A stretch of DNA of 64,000 nucleotides from Tritonibacter multivorans. Its GTDB lineage: Bacteria; Pseudomonadota; Alphaproteobacteria; Rhodobacterales; Rhodobacteraceae. The position numbers and the translations under genes are program-made. Positions 26,457 to 34,517 of this stretch are shown here, piece after piece. The notes beneath the pieces are model-generated. The model was not told where the DNA came from. It searched no databases and saw nothing but the letters and a program-made list of their open reading frames with translations. The stretch's first letter is position 1, and each line of letters starts with the position of its first letter. The stretch is from the NCBI RefSeq assembly GCF_001458415.1, contig NZ_CYSD01000020.1:1-64000 (forward strand), given 5' to 3'.

Positions 26457-26470
26457 GGGGGTCCTGACAG

Positions 26471-26860
26471 ATGGCACGTGATAAGACTCGTACTAAGAAA
26501 AAAGAGCGTAAGAATATCGCATCGGGCGTTGCCCACGTGAACTCTTCGTTCAACAACACCAAAATCCTGATCTCTGACGTTCAGGGTAATGCTATCGCAT
26601 GGTCCTCTGCTGGCACCATGGGCTTCAAGGGCTCTCGTAAGTCCACGCCCTATGCTGCACAGATGGCTGCGGAAGATGCTGGTAAAAAAGCGCAAGAACA
26701 CGGCGTTAAGACCCTTGAGGTCGAAGTGCAAGGTCCCGGTTCCGGCCGTGAATCCGCACTGCGCGCGCTGGCCGCAATCGGCTTCAACATCACTCAGATC
26801 CGTGATGTGACCCCGATCGCACACAACGGCTGCCGCCCGCCGAAGCGTCGTCGCGTCTAA
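26471..26860 (+). CDS. rpsK: 30S ribosomal protein S11
   Basis: S11, 129 residues, lies on the platform near the mRNA exit. The segment [17 protein letters not shown] and the ending [12 protein letters not shown] are family signatures. It lies 14 bases after rpsM; rpoA follows after 114 bases. In many proteobacteria rpsD sits between rpsK and rpoA, but in Alphaproteobacteria it is generally elsewhere, as here. Confidence 0.97.
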   Translation: MARDKTRTKKKERKNIASGVAHVNSSFNNTKILISDVQGNAIAWSSAGTMGFKGSRKSTPYAAQMAAEDAGKKAQEHGVKTLEVEVQGPGSGRESALRALAAIGFNITQIRDVTPIAHNGCRPPKRRRV

Positions 26861-26974
26861 GCGATTTGAAAAACTTTTGGGGCCTTGCCATGTGCAGGGC
26901 CCTAATGCGTCATTTGAAACCTCGGGAGTCTGCACCTTTTGGACATGGGGTACAGACAGGAATGGAGGGAAGGC

Positions 26975-27991
26975 ATGATCCACAAGAATTGGGCAGAACT
27001 TATCAAGCCCACACAGCTTGAGGTCAAACCGGGCAACGACCCGGCACGTCAGGCGACTTTGGTTGCAGAACCGCTGGAGCGCGGTTTTGGTCTGACGCTG
27101 GGCAACGCCCTGCGCCGCATCCTGATGAGCTCTCTGCAAGGTGCCGCAATCACCTCCGTGCAGATCGACAACGTCCTGCACGAGTTCTCCTCTGTTGCAG
27201 GCGTACGTGAAGATGTCACCGACATCATCCTGAACCTGAAGCAGGTTGCCCTGCGCATGGAAGTCGAAGGCCCCAAGCGTCTTTCGATCAATGCAAAAGG
27301 CCCGGCAGTTGTCACCGCAGGCGACATCTCCGAAACCGCTGGCATCGAGGTTCTGAACCGCGAGCACGTGATCTGCCACCTCGACGATGGTGCAGACCTG
27401 TTCATGGAACTGACCGTGAACACCGGCAAGGGCTATGTGTCCGCCGACAAGAACAAACCGGAAGATGCCCCCATCGGCCTCATTCCGATCGACGCGATCT
27501 ACTCGCCGGTCAAAAAAGTGTCTTACGACGTTCAGCCCACCCGTGAGGGCCAGGTTCTGGACTATGACAAACTGACCCTGAAAGTAGAGACCGACGGTTC
27601 CGTGACCCCCGAGGACGCGCTGGCCTTTGCCGCACGCATCCTGCAGGACCAGCTGTCCATCTTCGTGAACTTCGACGAGCCGGAATCGGCTGGCCGTGCG
27701 GATGAAGACGACGGTCTGGAGTTCAACCCGCTTCTCTTGAAGAAAGTGGACGAACTGGAACTGTCCGTGCGTTCTGCAAACTGCCTGAAGAACGACAATA
27801 TCGTGTATATTGGCGATCTGATCCAGAAAACCGAAGCCGAGATGCTGCGCACCCCGAACTTCGGCCGCAAGTCGCTGAACGAGATCAAAGAAGTGCTCTC
27901 CGGCATGGGCCTGCACCTCGGCATGGATGTCGAAGACTGGCCGCCAGAGAACATCGAAGATCTGGCCAAGAAATTCGAAGACAGCTTCTGA
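26975..27991 (+). CDS. rpoA: RNA polymerase subunit alpha
   Basis: The alpha subunit, 338 residues, dimerises to start polymerase assembly and uses its C-terminal domain to bind UP elements and activators. The N-domain block [22 protein letters not shown] and the CTD segment [21 protein letters not shown] are intact. The ATG at 26975 is preceded by GGAGGGAAGGC; a longer in-frame start lacks a site and gives a non-homologous N-terminus. Confidence 0.97.
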   Translation: MIHKNWAELIKPTQLEVKPGNDPARQATLVAEPLERGFGLTLGNALRRILMSSLQGAAITSVQIDNVLHEFSSVAGVREDVTDIILNLKQVALRMEVEGPKRLSINAKGPAVVTAGDISETAGIEVLNREHVICHLDDGADLFMELTVNTGKGYVSADKNKPEDAPIGLIPIDAIYSPVKKVSYDVQPTREGQVLDYDKLTLKVETDGSVTPEDALAFAARILQDQLSIFVNFDEPESAGRADEDDGLEFNPLLLKKVDELELSVRSANCLKNDNIVYIGDLIQKTEAEMLRTPNFGRKSLNEIKEVLSGMGLHLGMDVEDWPPENIEDLAKKFEDSF

Positions 27992-28138
27992 GTTGATCTT
28001 TGAAGGGGAGGGCCAAGGCCCTCCCCAAACAATTCCCGGGTTTGGCCGGGGAACGTCTGGGCTTTCCGCCCCAAGGTGAGTTGGCAACACGCATTGCCGA
28101 CCTGACAAAGCAAAAACGCAATATGAAGGACTGAAATC

Positions 28139-28564
28139 ATGCGTCACGCACGTGGCTATCGCCGCCTGAACCGTACTCACGAGCACCGTAAAGCCCTGTT
28201 CTCCAACATGGCCGGCTCCCTGATCGAACACGAACAGATCAAAACCACCCTGCCCAAGGCAAAAGAACTGCGCCCGATCATCGAAAAGATGATCACCCTG
28301 GCGAAACGCGGCGATCTGCACGCCCGTCGTCAAGCAGCGTCCAAGCTGAAGCAGGACCAGTATGTTGCGAAACTGTTCGACGTTCTGGGCCCGCGCTACA
28401 AGGACCGTCAGGGCGGCTACGTTCGCATCCTGAAAGCCGGTTTCCGTTATGGTGACATGGCGCCGATGGCGATCATCGAATTCGTCGACCGCGACACTGC
28501 CGCAAAAGGCGCAGCTGACAAAGCACGCGTTGCAGCAGAAATCGAAGTTGCTGGCGAAGAATAA
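28139..28564 (+). CDS. rplQ: 50S ribosomal protein L17
   Basis: L17, 141 residues, lies near the exit tunnel. The opening [21 protein letters not shown] and the core [28 protein letters not shown] are typical. It is the last gene of the ribosomal region, 147 bases after rpoA and closed by a strong terminator. Confidence 0.97.
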   Translation: MRHARGYRRLNRTHEHRKALFSNMAGSLIEHEQIKTTLPKAKELRPIIEKMITLAKRGDLHARRQAASKLKQDQYVAKLFDVLGPRYKDRQGGYVRILKAGFRYGDMAPMAIIEFVDRDTAAKGAADKARVAAEIEVAGEE

Positions 28565-28594
28565 TATTTTCAGCCCTGAACTGGGTTGAGACTG

Positions 28595-28627
28595 ACCCCC
28601 GCTCTGGCAACAGGGCGGGGGTTTTTC
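28595..28627 (+). terminator. Terminator after rplQ
   Basis: ACCCCCGCTCTG-GCAA-CAGGGCGGGGGTTTTTC is a strong stem with five Ts. It ends the alpha block. Confidence 0.9.
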
Positions 28628-28650
28628 TTTGGGGGGAAGCTCAGCGCGCT

Positions 28651-28839
28651 TTAGCGGCAGGCCTGTTTTCGCGCTTCATAGTTAGCAATGAAGCGGGACG
28701 ATGTGGAATCCGAGCAAAAGTCGATTTCGGCATTTAGGTCGCCCAATCCAGTGCCCACAAAAAGTCCGATGCCGAAAGAAAAAGCGGCGATAACGGCTGT
28801 TATTAGAAACCAAATCCAAAATCTCTTTAGGAAGTCCAT
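28651..28839 (-). CDS. Small single-pass membrane protein, 62 residues
   Basis: This hypothetical protein begins MDFLKRFWIW and has one long hydrophobic segment (about residues 6-31, ending GIGLFVGTG), followed by a short acidic/Cys-containing tail. I see no family. The ATG at 28839 has GAGG upstream at fair spacing; the longer frame does not. It lies just behind the rplQ terminator on the opposite strand and is AT-richer than its neighbours. Topology suggests an inner-membrane protein; the function is unknown. Confidence 0.55.
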   Translation of the reverse strand: MDFLKRFWIWFLITAVIAAFSFGIGLFVGTGLGDLNAEIDFCSDSTSSRFIANYEARKQACR

Positions 28840-28965
28840 CAAAGGCCTCAAAACAAACGAGGGATGTTTCGGAGCCAAGCTACTCCGGAGTTGCAAAAGG
28901 GTGCTAGACTAAATTTTCAAAGCGGCTTGTCGATTTCAGCCCCTAGTCTGGCCACAGGCCGGACC

Positions 28966-29018
28966 GCGCCCGACCCTCCCCCCGGGAGGGCGCTTCGCCC
29001 CCATCCAGGCTCGGGCGC
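28966..29018 (+). repeat. Extended extragenic palindrome
   Basis: GCGCCCGA (28966) pairs with TCGGGCGC (29011), and inside lies a second palindrome CCCTCCC-CCC-GGGAGGG. There is no gene here, and the arms are GC-rich against an AT-rich flank. Probably a dispersed extragenic palindromic element. Confidence 0.6.
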
Positions 29019-29044
29019 TGTCCTTAGTAGAACACAGGTCGGAC

Positions 29045-29068
29045 ACAAAAAAGGGCGCCGAAGCGCCC
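29045..29068 (-). terminator. Terminator after the phnA-like gene
   Basis: On the minus strand GGGCGC-TTCG-GCGCCC is followed by six Ts, 13 bases after the stop of the PhnA-type gene. The UUCG tetraloop makes it very stable. Confidence 0.9.
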
Positions 29069-29080
29069 CCGTCGGTGTCT

Positions 29081-29416
29081 TTACTCCGACACTTTCTTCA
29101 CAAACTGGCTCTTGAGGCCCATGGGGCCGATCCCCGGCACTTTGCAGTCGATGTCGTGATCGCCCTCGACCAGACGGATGCCGCGGACCTTGGTGCCAAC
29201 CTTGACCGTCGACGAGGTGCCCTTGACCTTCAGGTCCTTAATGACCGTGACGGTATCCCCGTCCGCCAGCACATTTCCTACTGCATCGCGGATCATCGGT
29301 GCGGCGGAGTCCTCGGCCGACCAGGTGTGGCCGCATTCGGGGCAGTTCAGCAGGCTGTCCATCTCGTAGGCATAGACAGAGCCGCATTCGGGGCAGGGGG
29401 GCAGGGTATCATTCAT
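29081..29416 (-). CDS. yjdM: PhnA/YjdM-family zinc-ribbon protein
   Basis: This 111-residue protein has a zinc ribbon of four Cys (8, 11, 25, 28; CPEC...CPEC) and the PhnA core [23 protein letters not shown]. The family was first named for phosphonoacetate hydrolysis (PhnA), but most short members, like E. coli YjdM, are of unclear role and lack evidence of hydrolase activity. No phosphonate genes adjoin. It is a single-gene unit with its own terminator. The name rests on family membership, not function. Confidence 0.85.
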   Translation of the reverse strand: MNDTLPPCPECGSVYAYEMDSLLNCPECGHTWSAEDSAAPMIRDAVGNVLADGDTVTVIKDLKVKGTSSTVKVGTKVRGIRLVEGDHDIDCKVPGIGPMGLKSQFVKKVSE

Positions 29417-29612
29417 GGCTTCTCTTTAGCCGACCTGACCTATGGCCGCCAGTCTGCTGAATTGAGCAGCACGGCCCAGCCGCTTTGGCGGAATTTACGC
29501 GGCCAGACCTTGCGCCTGAAGGAATTGGATCCTAAAAGAGGTCATAATTGTTGACCTATTATCCTCCTCCTCACGCGCCACCGTTCGGCGTTTTGTAAAA
29601 GGTCTCTGTTCG

Positions 29613-30401
29613 ATGTCTGTGATCTCCTCCTTCTTTGGGCGGCATGTGCGCCTGTTTGACCTGCAGGGTCTGGCGATTGGCGTGGTGCTGATCAGCCTTG
29701 GCATTCTGTTCCTGCAATCGGCGGGTCTGGTGACCGGGCAGGCGGCGGGGCTGTCGCTGTTGTTGTCCTATGTGCTGCCGTTCGACTTTGGCAGCATCTT
29801 TTTTGCCACCGCAGTGCCCTTCCTGGTGCTGGCCTGGGGGCAGCGCGGGGCGGCGTTTACCCTGCGCACGCTGGCGGTGGTGGTTGGCATTTCCCTGACC
29901 GTGGAGGCGCTGCACTGGCTGGTGGACATCCGCACGCCTGCGCCTTGGGCGGCGGCGATCCTTGGCGGGATCTGCTGCGGTATTGGGGTGCTGGCGGTGT
30001 TCCGGCACAATGCCTCGGCCGGTAGCCTGTCGATCCTGTCGCTGGTGATCGAGCAGCGCTATGGCATCAAGGCGGGTTGGGTGCAGCTGGCTGTGGATGC
30101 GGTGATCTTTGCCTGCACCTGTCTGGTGCTGGCGCCTATGCAGGTGCTGTGGTCCTTTCTGGCGGCGGGGATCATGAACCTGATCCTCGTGTGGAACTTT
30201 GACATCCGTCAAAGCGGCACGGGAAGCAATGCGCGCGTGGCGCGCACGGGCAGCAAAGAGCGCGTGGCGCGCTCAGGCGGCGATGGCGCGATCCCCCCGC
30301 AGCCATTTGACAAAATCCGGGTAGTCAAAGCCGAGCGACATCAGATCAATCACCAAGAGCGCCATCAGGAAAGTCGCATAAGCCCCGCTGGTTCCGCCTG
30401 A
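29613..30401 (+). CDS. YitT-family membrane protein (paralogue 1, extended tail)
   Basis: This 262-residue protein has a hydrophobic core of about 200 residues with roughly six membrane helices; the conserved run SAGLVTGQAAGLSLLLSYVLP is shared with the second copy at 30856. YitT-family members are integral membrane proteins of unknown transport role. After the core, a tandem 9-residue repeat (TGSNARVAR, TGSKERVAR; 27-bp units at 30219-30272) leads into about 43 residues that are antisense to the neighbouring gene's C-terminus. The natural stop seems lost and the tail read into foreign sequence. The shine-dalgarno is weak. Confidence 0.75.
   Translation: MSVISSFFGRHVRLFDLQGLAIGVVLISLGILFLQSAGLVTGQAAGLSLLLSYVLPFDFGSIFFATAVPFLVLAWGQRGAAFTLRTLAVVVGISLTVEALHWLVDIRTPAPWAAAILGGICCGIGVLAVFRHNASAGSLSILSLVIEQRYGIKAGWVQLAVDAVIFACTCLVLAPMQVLWSFLAAGIMNLILVWNFDIRQSGTGSNARVARTGSKERVARSGGDGAIPPQPFDKIRVVKAERHQINHQERHQESRISPAGSA
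30219..30272 (+). repeat. Tandem 27-bp repeat in the YitT gene tail
   Basis: Two 27-base units (ACGGGMAGCAAWGMGCGCGTGG-type) lie head to tail and in frame, giving two copies of TGSxxRVAR. They contain the palindromic element GCGCG(TGG)CGCGC and mark the point where the paralogues stop matching. Confidence 0.8.
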
Positions 30402-30662
30402 GAGCTGCGACAGGATCACGACACAAAGCGGGGTCCAGATCAGAATATGGGGCAGGGCCATCAGCTTGGAAAACCCGCGTTCGTAAAAAATGATCGGTAA
30501 ATTGGGGATCATGCCGCCAATGGCCAAGAGGCCGACAAGGGGCGCGCCGGGCTGATCCAGAAAGGCCAAAGCGGCAATATTGGCGGGCGCCAGCACAAAA
30601 GCGACCCAGATTTGCACCCAGAGGGGCATTGCGCGGAAACTGCGCCAGATGTCGAACAGCAT
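30273..30662 (-). CDS. Hypothetical membrane protein, 129 residues
   Basis: This protein has about four membrane helices (e.g. MPLWVQIWVAFVLAPANIAAL, LIWTPLCVVILSQL) and a short polar C-terminus (PDFVKWLRGDR). I do not recognise the family, although similar short membrane proteins are common in Rhodobacteraceae. The ATG at 30662 has GGAT/AGG-type bases upstream, at normal spacing. It is convergent with the first YitT gene and overlaps its tail by 129 bases, so one of the two gene ends is probably abnormal; the conserved-looking coding belongs to this gene. Confidence 0.65.
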   Translation of the reverse strand: MLFDIWRSFRAMPLWVQIWVAFVLAPANIAALAFLDQPGAPLVGLLAIGGMIPNLPIIFYERGFSKLMALPHILIWTPLCVVILSQLSGGTSGAYATFLMALLVIDLMSLGFDYPDFVKWLRGDRAIAA

Positions 30663-30855
30663 AAACCTATCCTTTTGCGGCCCCCCTCCTGGGGGCGTGA
30701 CATCCATCCCAACGTCTGTGGTACAGCATCGGGCCCGTGCCCTTTGTCACATTGCGGTGAGGGGCGCGTGAGGCGCGGTCAATGGTCAAGTGAATTGCGC
30801 TTGTGGCCATAGCGTCTATGGTGGCCAAAAATCGGATCCTATTGGGCAGACCCTC

Positions 30856-31497
30856 ATGAAACCTCTTTCGCTTTTTGATCTTCAGGGGCTCGTCTTTGGC
30901 GTGCTGATGTGCAGCCTTGGGGTGGTGTTTCTGAAGGCGGCGGGGCTGGTGACCGGGCAGACGGCGGGGCTGGCGCTCTTGTTGTCTTATGTGCTGCCTT
31001 TTGGCTTTGGCCCGATCTTCTTTGTGATTGGCGTGCCGTTTCTGATCCTCGCCTGGCGTCGCCGGGGCGCGGTTTTTGCGCTGCGCACGGTGGCGGTGGT
31101 CCTGGGGATTTCGGTCTGTTCGCAGGTGCTGCCGCAATTCCTGTCCTTTGCGCGGCTGGACACATGGTTGGCGGCACTATTGGGCGGGATCTGTTCGGGG
31201 GCCGGGCTGATCGCGATTTTCCGGCACAATGCCTCGGCCGGGGGGATGACGATCTTGGGCATCCTTATCGAACAGCGCACCGGCTTTAAGGCGGGCTGGT
31301 TTCAGGTCTGTGTTGACGCCTGTGTCTTTGCAGTCTCGGCGCTGGTGCTGAGCGCGGATCAGCTGCTGTGGTCGTTCCTCGGCGCGATGGTGACGAACTT
31401 CTGTATCGTATGGAACTTTGACGTGGCGCAGTCGGGCACCGGGCGTCCCGGCTATGGGCGTGCGACGCCTTCGGGCGAAGAAGACAGCCGCACTTAG
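30856..31497 (+). CDS. YitT-family membrane protein (paralogue 2)
   Basis: This 213-residue protein is a near match to the first YitT copy: LFDLQGL, AAGLVTGQTAGLALLLSYVLP, NASAGGMTILGILIEQR and VTNFCIVWNFD all align. It ends normally soon after the last helix (SGEEDSRT). The duplication is tandem, with an opposed gene between. The ATG at 30856 gives the N-terminus MKPLSLFDLQG, equivalent to the other copy. Its stop overlaps the convergent MATE gene's stop by four bases. Function unknown; an inner-membrane carrier is likely. Confidence 0.8.
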   Translation: MKPLSLFDLQGLVFGVLMCSLGVVFLKAAGLVTGQTAGLALLLSYVLPFGFGPIFFVIGVPFLILAWRRRGAVFALRTVAVVLGISVCSQVLPQFLSFARLDTWLAALLGGICSGAGLIAIFRHNASAGGMTILGILIEQRTGFKAGWFQVCVDACVFAVSALVLSADQLLWSFLGAMVTNFCIVWNFDVAQSGTGRPGYGRATPSGEEDSRT

Positions 31498-32891
31498 CGC
31501 CGGTTGAAGAACAGCACCACCTGACGCGCCTGTCGCTGGAACAGACCGGGGGTGGCGACGACCGGGGTGGTTTCGGTCTGGTCGATCAGGCGCAGGGCCA
31601 GCCAGACCGCCAGAAGCCCAAAGATCAACCCGCCCAGAGCCTGCCCCACCAAGGCCCCCGGCGCCCCCCAGAGCTGCGCACCCACCCACACAAAGGGGAT
31701 CGTCCCCACCGTATGTCGGCCCCAGTTCAGCCATGTGGAATAAAACGGCCGTCCAAGGTTGTTGAAACAGGCGTTGGCGACAAACAGCGCCCCGTTGAAA
31801 AAGAACATCAGCGCCAGCGGTCCGCAGAACAGGTAGATCAGCGTCTGCGCGTCGCCTGTGGCGTTGAACAGCGCAATGACATGATCGCGCAGCAAAAACA
31901 GCAGCAGCGCCATGGCGACAACAAACAGCCCGGTAAAGATCAGCGAATCCCGCAGGGTCTGGCGCACGCGGGGCAGCTGTCCGGCCCCGAAGTTCTGCCC
32001 GACAATGGGTCCAATCGCCCCAGAGAGCGCGAAAATCGTGGCAAAGGCCAGCGGCGTCATACGGCCGACAATGGCCATGCCGGCGACCGCCTCTTCGCCG
32101 AATTCGGCCATGGCGCGGGTGACATAGGCTTGGCCCACAGGGGTGGCCAGCTGCGTCAGAATGGCGGGCAGCGCGATGGCGGCAATCGGGGGCAGATCCC
32201 GCAGAAAGGCAAGCGGCCGCGGCCAGCGCAGACCGCCGTGATGGCGAAAGATCGGCGCCAGAGCAAAATAGGCCATCGCGATCCGTGCCGCGACCGAGGC
32301 CAGCGCTGCCCCGGTCAGTTCCAGATCCAGTCCAAAAATCAGGATCGGGTCCAGCACCGCATTGACCAGACCGCCTGCGATGGTGGCCATCATCGCGCGT
32401 CGGGCATCGCCATGGGCGCGCAGGATCGCCCCCCCCGCCATGCCGATCAGCAGGAACGGCAGGCTGGGGACAATGATCTGCAGGTAATGCACCGCCAGGT
32501 CATGGGGGCGCCCGGAGGCCCCGACCAGTGATACAAGCGTCTCCAAGGACAGCCAAATGAGCACCACAAAGCCTGCGCAGGCAAGACCGCCCGCCAGCAG
32601 CGCATGGGACGCCCGCGCCTGCGCTTGCGCTGCATTGCCCGCGCCAAGCGCGCGGGCGACCAGCGCGCCGGCCGCAATGGCCACGCCAATATTGAACGAG
32701 GTGGTGAAAAACAAAATCGCCGCCGCATAGCCGACAGCCGCGGCCAATTCGTCCTTCCCCAACATGGAGATGAAGATCATATCGACGAAATCCACCGCAA
32801 AAACCGCCATCAAACCAAGCGAGGCGGTGAAGGACATCACGGTGATATGGCGGAATAAATTGCCGCTGAGGAATTTTGCCTGTTCCGCCAT
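31494..32891 (-). CDS. MATE-family efflux transporter
   Basis: This 465-residue protein has twelve predicted membrane helices in two halves. Typical MATE stretches include SFTASLGLMAVFAVDFVDMIFISMLG, and the repeat-like GNAAQAQARASHALLAG and VGQNFGAGQLPRVRQTLRDSL. MATE proteins export cationic drugs or toxic metabolites in exchange for H+ or Na+. The ATG at 32891 is preceded by GGAGG. No regulator gene adjoins. The substrate is not predictable. Confidence 0.88.
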   Translation of the reverse strand: MAEQAKFLSGNLFRHITVMSFTASLGLMAVFAVDFVDMIFISMLGKDELAAAVGYAAAILFFTTSFNIGVAIAAGALVARALGAGNAAQAQARASHALLAGGLACAGFVVLIWLSLETLVSLVGASGRPHDLAVHYLQIIVPSLPFLLIGMAGGAILRAHGDARRAMMATIAGGLVNAVLDPILIFGLDLELTGAALASVAARIAMAYFALAPIFRHHGGLRWPRPLAFLRDLPPIAAIALPAILTQLATPVGQAYVTRAMAEFGEEAVAGMAIVGRMTPLAFATIFALSGAIGPIVGQNFGAGQLPRVRQTLRDSLIFTGLFVVAMALLLFLLRDHVIALFNATGDAQTLIYLFCGPLALMFFFNGALFVANACFNNLGRPFYSTWLNWGRHTVGTIPFVWVGAQLWGAPGALVGQALGGLIFGLLAVWLALRLIDQTETTPVVATPGLFQRQARQVVLFFNRR

Positions 32892-33016
32892 GGGGGCCTC
32901 CGTTGGGTGGTCTTTCCCATGTAGGCACACCCCCTGCCGGAGCCTAGAAAAAAACACAAGCAAGGGGTGAAAATAGGGGATCGACAGTTTTCCGAATCTC
33001 CGTTAGCGTCCGTCAC

Positions 33017-33106
33017 ATGAACATGACCCGCCCTCAATCCTATGCCGCATTCTGGTATTTTTATTATCCGAGCCATCAGGCGGTCGGAGGGTCAGTCGCG
33101 CTGTAA
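33017..33106 (+). CDS. Aromatic-rich attenuation leader peptide
   Basis: A 29-codon frame (ATG 33017, TAA 33104-33106) encodes a peptide containing the run FWYFYY (codons 12-17), plus Tyr9: seven aromatic residues out of 29. It lies upstream of a DAHP synthase gene, with a hairpin series and a T-run terminator between them. This is the layout of a transcription-attenuation leader sensing charged tRNA-Phe, -Trp and -Tyr. No strong ribosome-binding site precedes the ATG. TCGACA-17-TAGCGT just upstream is a possible promoter that would make the message nearly leaderless. Confidence 0.75.
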   Translation: MNMTRPQSYAAFWYFYYPSHQAVGGSVAL

Positions 33107-33165
33107 AGAAAGAGCGACAACAGACACCAGATACCAACCGCCCCAGGATCCCGGGCGGTTTTTTT
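33079..33165 (+). promoter_or_regulatory. Attenuator region of the DAHP synthase gene
   Basis: The terminator pairs AACCGCCC (33136-33143) with GGGCGGTT (33153-33160), then seven Ts. The alternative arm GGCGGTCGG (33079-33087) can pair with CCAACCGCC (33134-33142), which shares the terminator's left arm, so the two folds exclude each other. A further hairpin GTCGC...GCGAC (33095-33118) covers the leader stop codon. CCGCC at 33028-33032 can occupy GGCGG when the leader is fully translated. Stalling at the aromatic codons should favour antitermination. Confidence 0.7.
33136..33165 (+). terminator. Attenuator terminator before DAHP synthase
   Basis: AACCGCCC-CAGGATCCC-GGGCGGTT followed by TTTTT lies 65 bases before the aroG start. 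It is the terminator arm of the attenuator. Confidence 0.85.
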
Positions 33166-33229
33166 GTATCTCACGCCTGAGGATCAAGACGGGGCCTGAC
33201 ACAGATTAAACACTGACAGGACACCGAAA

Positions 33230-34312
33230 ATGACCAAGCAAACTCAGGACATCCGGATCAACGACATGCAGGAACTGATCTGCCCCGAAGCGCTCGAGGT
33301 GAAGCATCCGCTTACCGATGCGGCGCGCAAAACCGTGCTGGAGGCGCGCGCGCGCATTCAGGACATTCTGCACGGCCGCGACGACCGTCTGGTGGTGGTC
33401 GTGGGGCCCTGTTCGGTCCATGACCCAGAGGCCGCGATGGATTATGCCCGCCGCCTCGCGCCGCTGCGCGCGGAACTGGGCGACCGGCTGGAAATCGTCA
33501 TGCGCGTCTACTTTGAAAAACCGCGCACCATTGCGGGCTGGAAGGGTCTGATCAATGACCCGGATCTGGATGGGTCGTTCCGCATCAATAAGGGCCTGTC
33601 CAAGGCGCGCCAGCTGTGTCTGCAGGTGAATGAAATGGGCCTGCCGGTGGGCACCGAATTCCTCGACACCGCTGTGCCGCAGTACCTGGATGATCTGGTG
33701 TCCTGGGCGGCGATTGGCGCACGCACCACCGAAAGCCAGATCCACCGCGAGATGGCCTCGGGCCTGTCCTGCCCGGTGGGGTTCAAGAACGGCACCCGTG
33801 GCAATGTGCAGATCGCCATTGATGCGGTGCGTTCAGCCGCGACGCCGCATCATTTCATGGCGATGGCGAAATCCGGTCTGGCGGCGATTGCCCATACCTC
33901 CGGCAACCCGGATTGCCACATTATCCTGCGTGGCGGTGGCGGCACCAACTTTGACGCGGACAGTGTCGACAAGGCCTGCCGCACGGCGGAAAAAGACGGC
34001 ATCCGCGGTCAGGTGATGATTGACGCAAGCCACGCGAACTCTGGCAAGGATCCGGAGAAACAGCCCGAGGTGCTGGCAGATGTCGCAGGCCAGATCGCCG
34101 TGGGCGATGGCCGCATCACCGGCATTATGATCGAGAGCCACATTGTTGCGGGCCGTCAGGATCTGCCCAAAGACGGTGACCTGTCGAAACTGACCTACGG
34201 CCAGTCCGTCACCGATGGCTGCATCGGCTGGGACGACACCGTGGTGCAGCTGCGCAAACTGGCCGAAGCGGTGGAAACCCGCCGCACCGCCAGCGCCCGT
34301 CTTGCAGGTTAA
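33230..34312 (+). CDS. aroG: DAHP synthase, class I (AroG/AroF type)
   Basis: This 360-residue enzyme joins phosphoenolpyruvate and erythrose 4-phosphate, the first step of the shikimate pathway. The motifs VVVVGPCSVHD (near residue 60), KPRTIAGWKGLINDP and QLCLQVNEMGLPVGTE mark the AroI-alpha class, which is normally feedback-inhibited by an aromatic amino acid. The substrate-binding Lys in KPRT is present. The upstream leader peptide and attenuator imply control by aromatic tRNA charging. No other aro gene is linked. The choice among aroF/G/H-type naming cannot be settled by sequence here. Confidence 0.93.
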   Translation: MTKQTQDIRINDMQELICPEALEVKHPLTDAARKTVLEARARIQDILHGRDDRLVVVVGPCSVHDPEAAMDYARRLAPLRAELGDRLEIVMRVYFEKPRTIAGWKGLINDPDLDGSFRINKGLSKARQLCLQVNEMGLPVGTEFLDTAVPQYLDDLVSWAAIGARTTESQIHREMASGLSCPVGFKNGTRGNVQIAIDAVRSAATPHHFMAMAKSGLAAIAHTSGNPDCHIILRGGGGTNFDADSVDKACRTAEKDGIRGQVMIDASHANSGKDPEKQPEVLADVAGQIAVGDGRITGIMIESHIVAGRQDLPKDGDLSKLTYGQSVTDGCIGWDDTVVQLRKLAEAVETRRTASARLAG

Positions 34313-34335
34313 GGCTGCCCGGTTCATTAGGTTTT

Positions 34336-34435
34336 GCGCGCCCCATTCCTCCCCGAGGGGGCGCGCAAGTCTTGGCGGTCGCGCGCTCCTCACGTTGTGC
34401 GGCCTCAGACGAGGAGCGCACCCTGCGGGGTGCGC
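34336..34435 (+). repeat. Cluster of GC-rich extragenic palindromes
   Basis: Three dyads follow each other between aroG and the protease gene: GCGCGCCCC...GGGGGCGCGC (34336-34366), GCGCTCCTC...GAGGAGCGC (34383-34419) and GCGCACCCTGCGGGGTGCGC (34416-34435). The second and third overlap, so they could switch. No T run follows the first, so it is not a clear terminator. Function unknown. Confidence 0.55.
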
Positions 34436-34517
34436 TTTGCTTTTGGTGTGCGCTTTGGCTTGCATTAGGGGCTTTGGCTTCGCATATCCTCTTTGCACCA
34501 AAGAGGAATCACAATTG

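Noticed and set aside
26387-28333. 648-codon minus-strand open frame over rpsK, rpoA and rplQ
   Set aside because: It is antisense to three certain genes, and the predicted protein is low-complexity and unlike any family.
34215-34517. Longer N-terminus for the DegP-type protease, starting inside aroG
   Set aside because: It would translate palindromic spacer and lacks a signal peptide; the ATG at 34518 gives a proper one.
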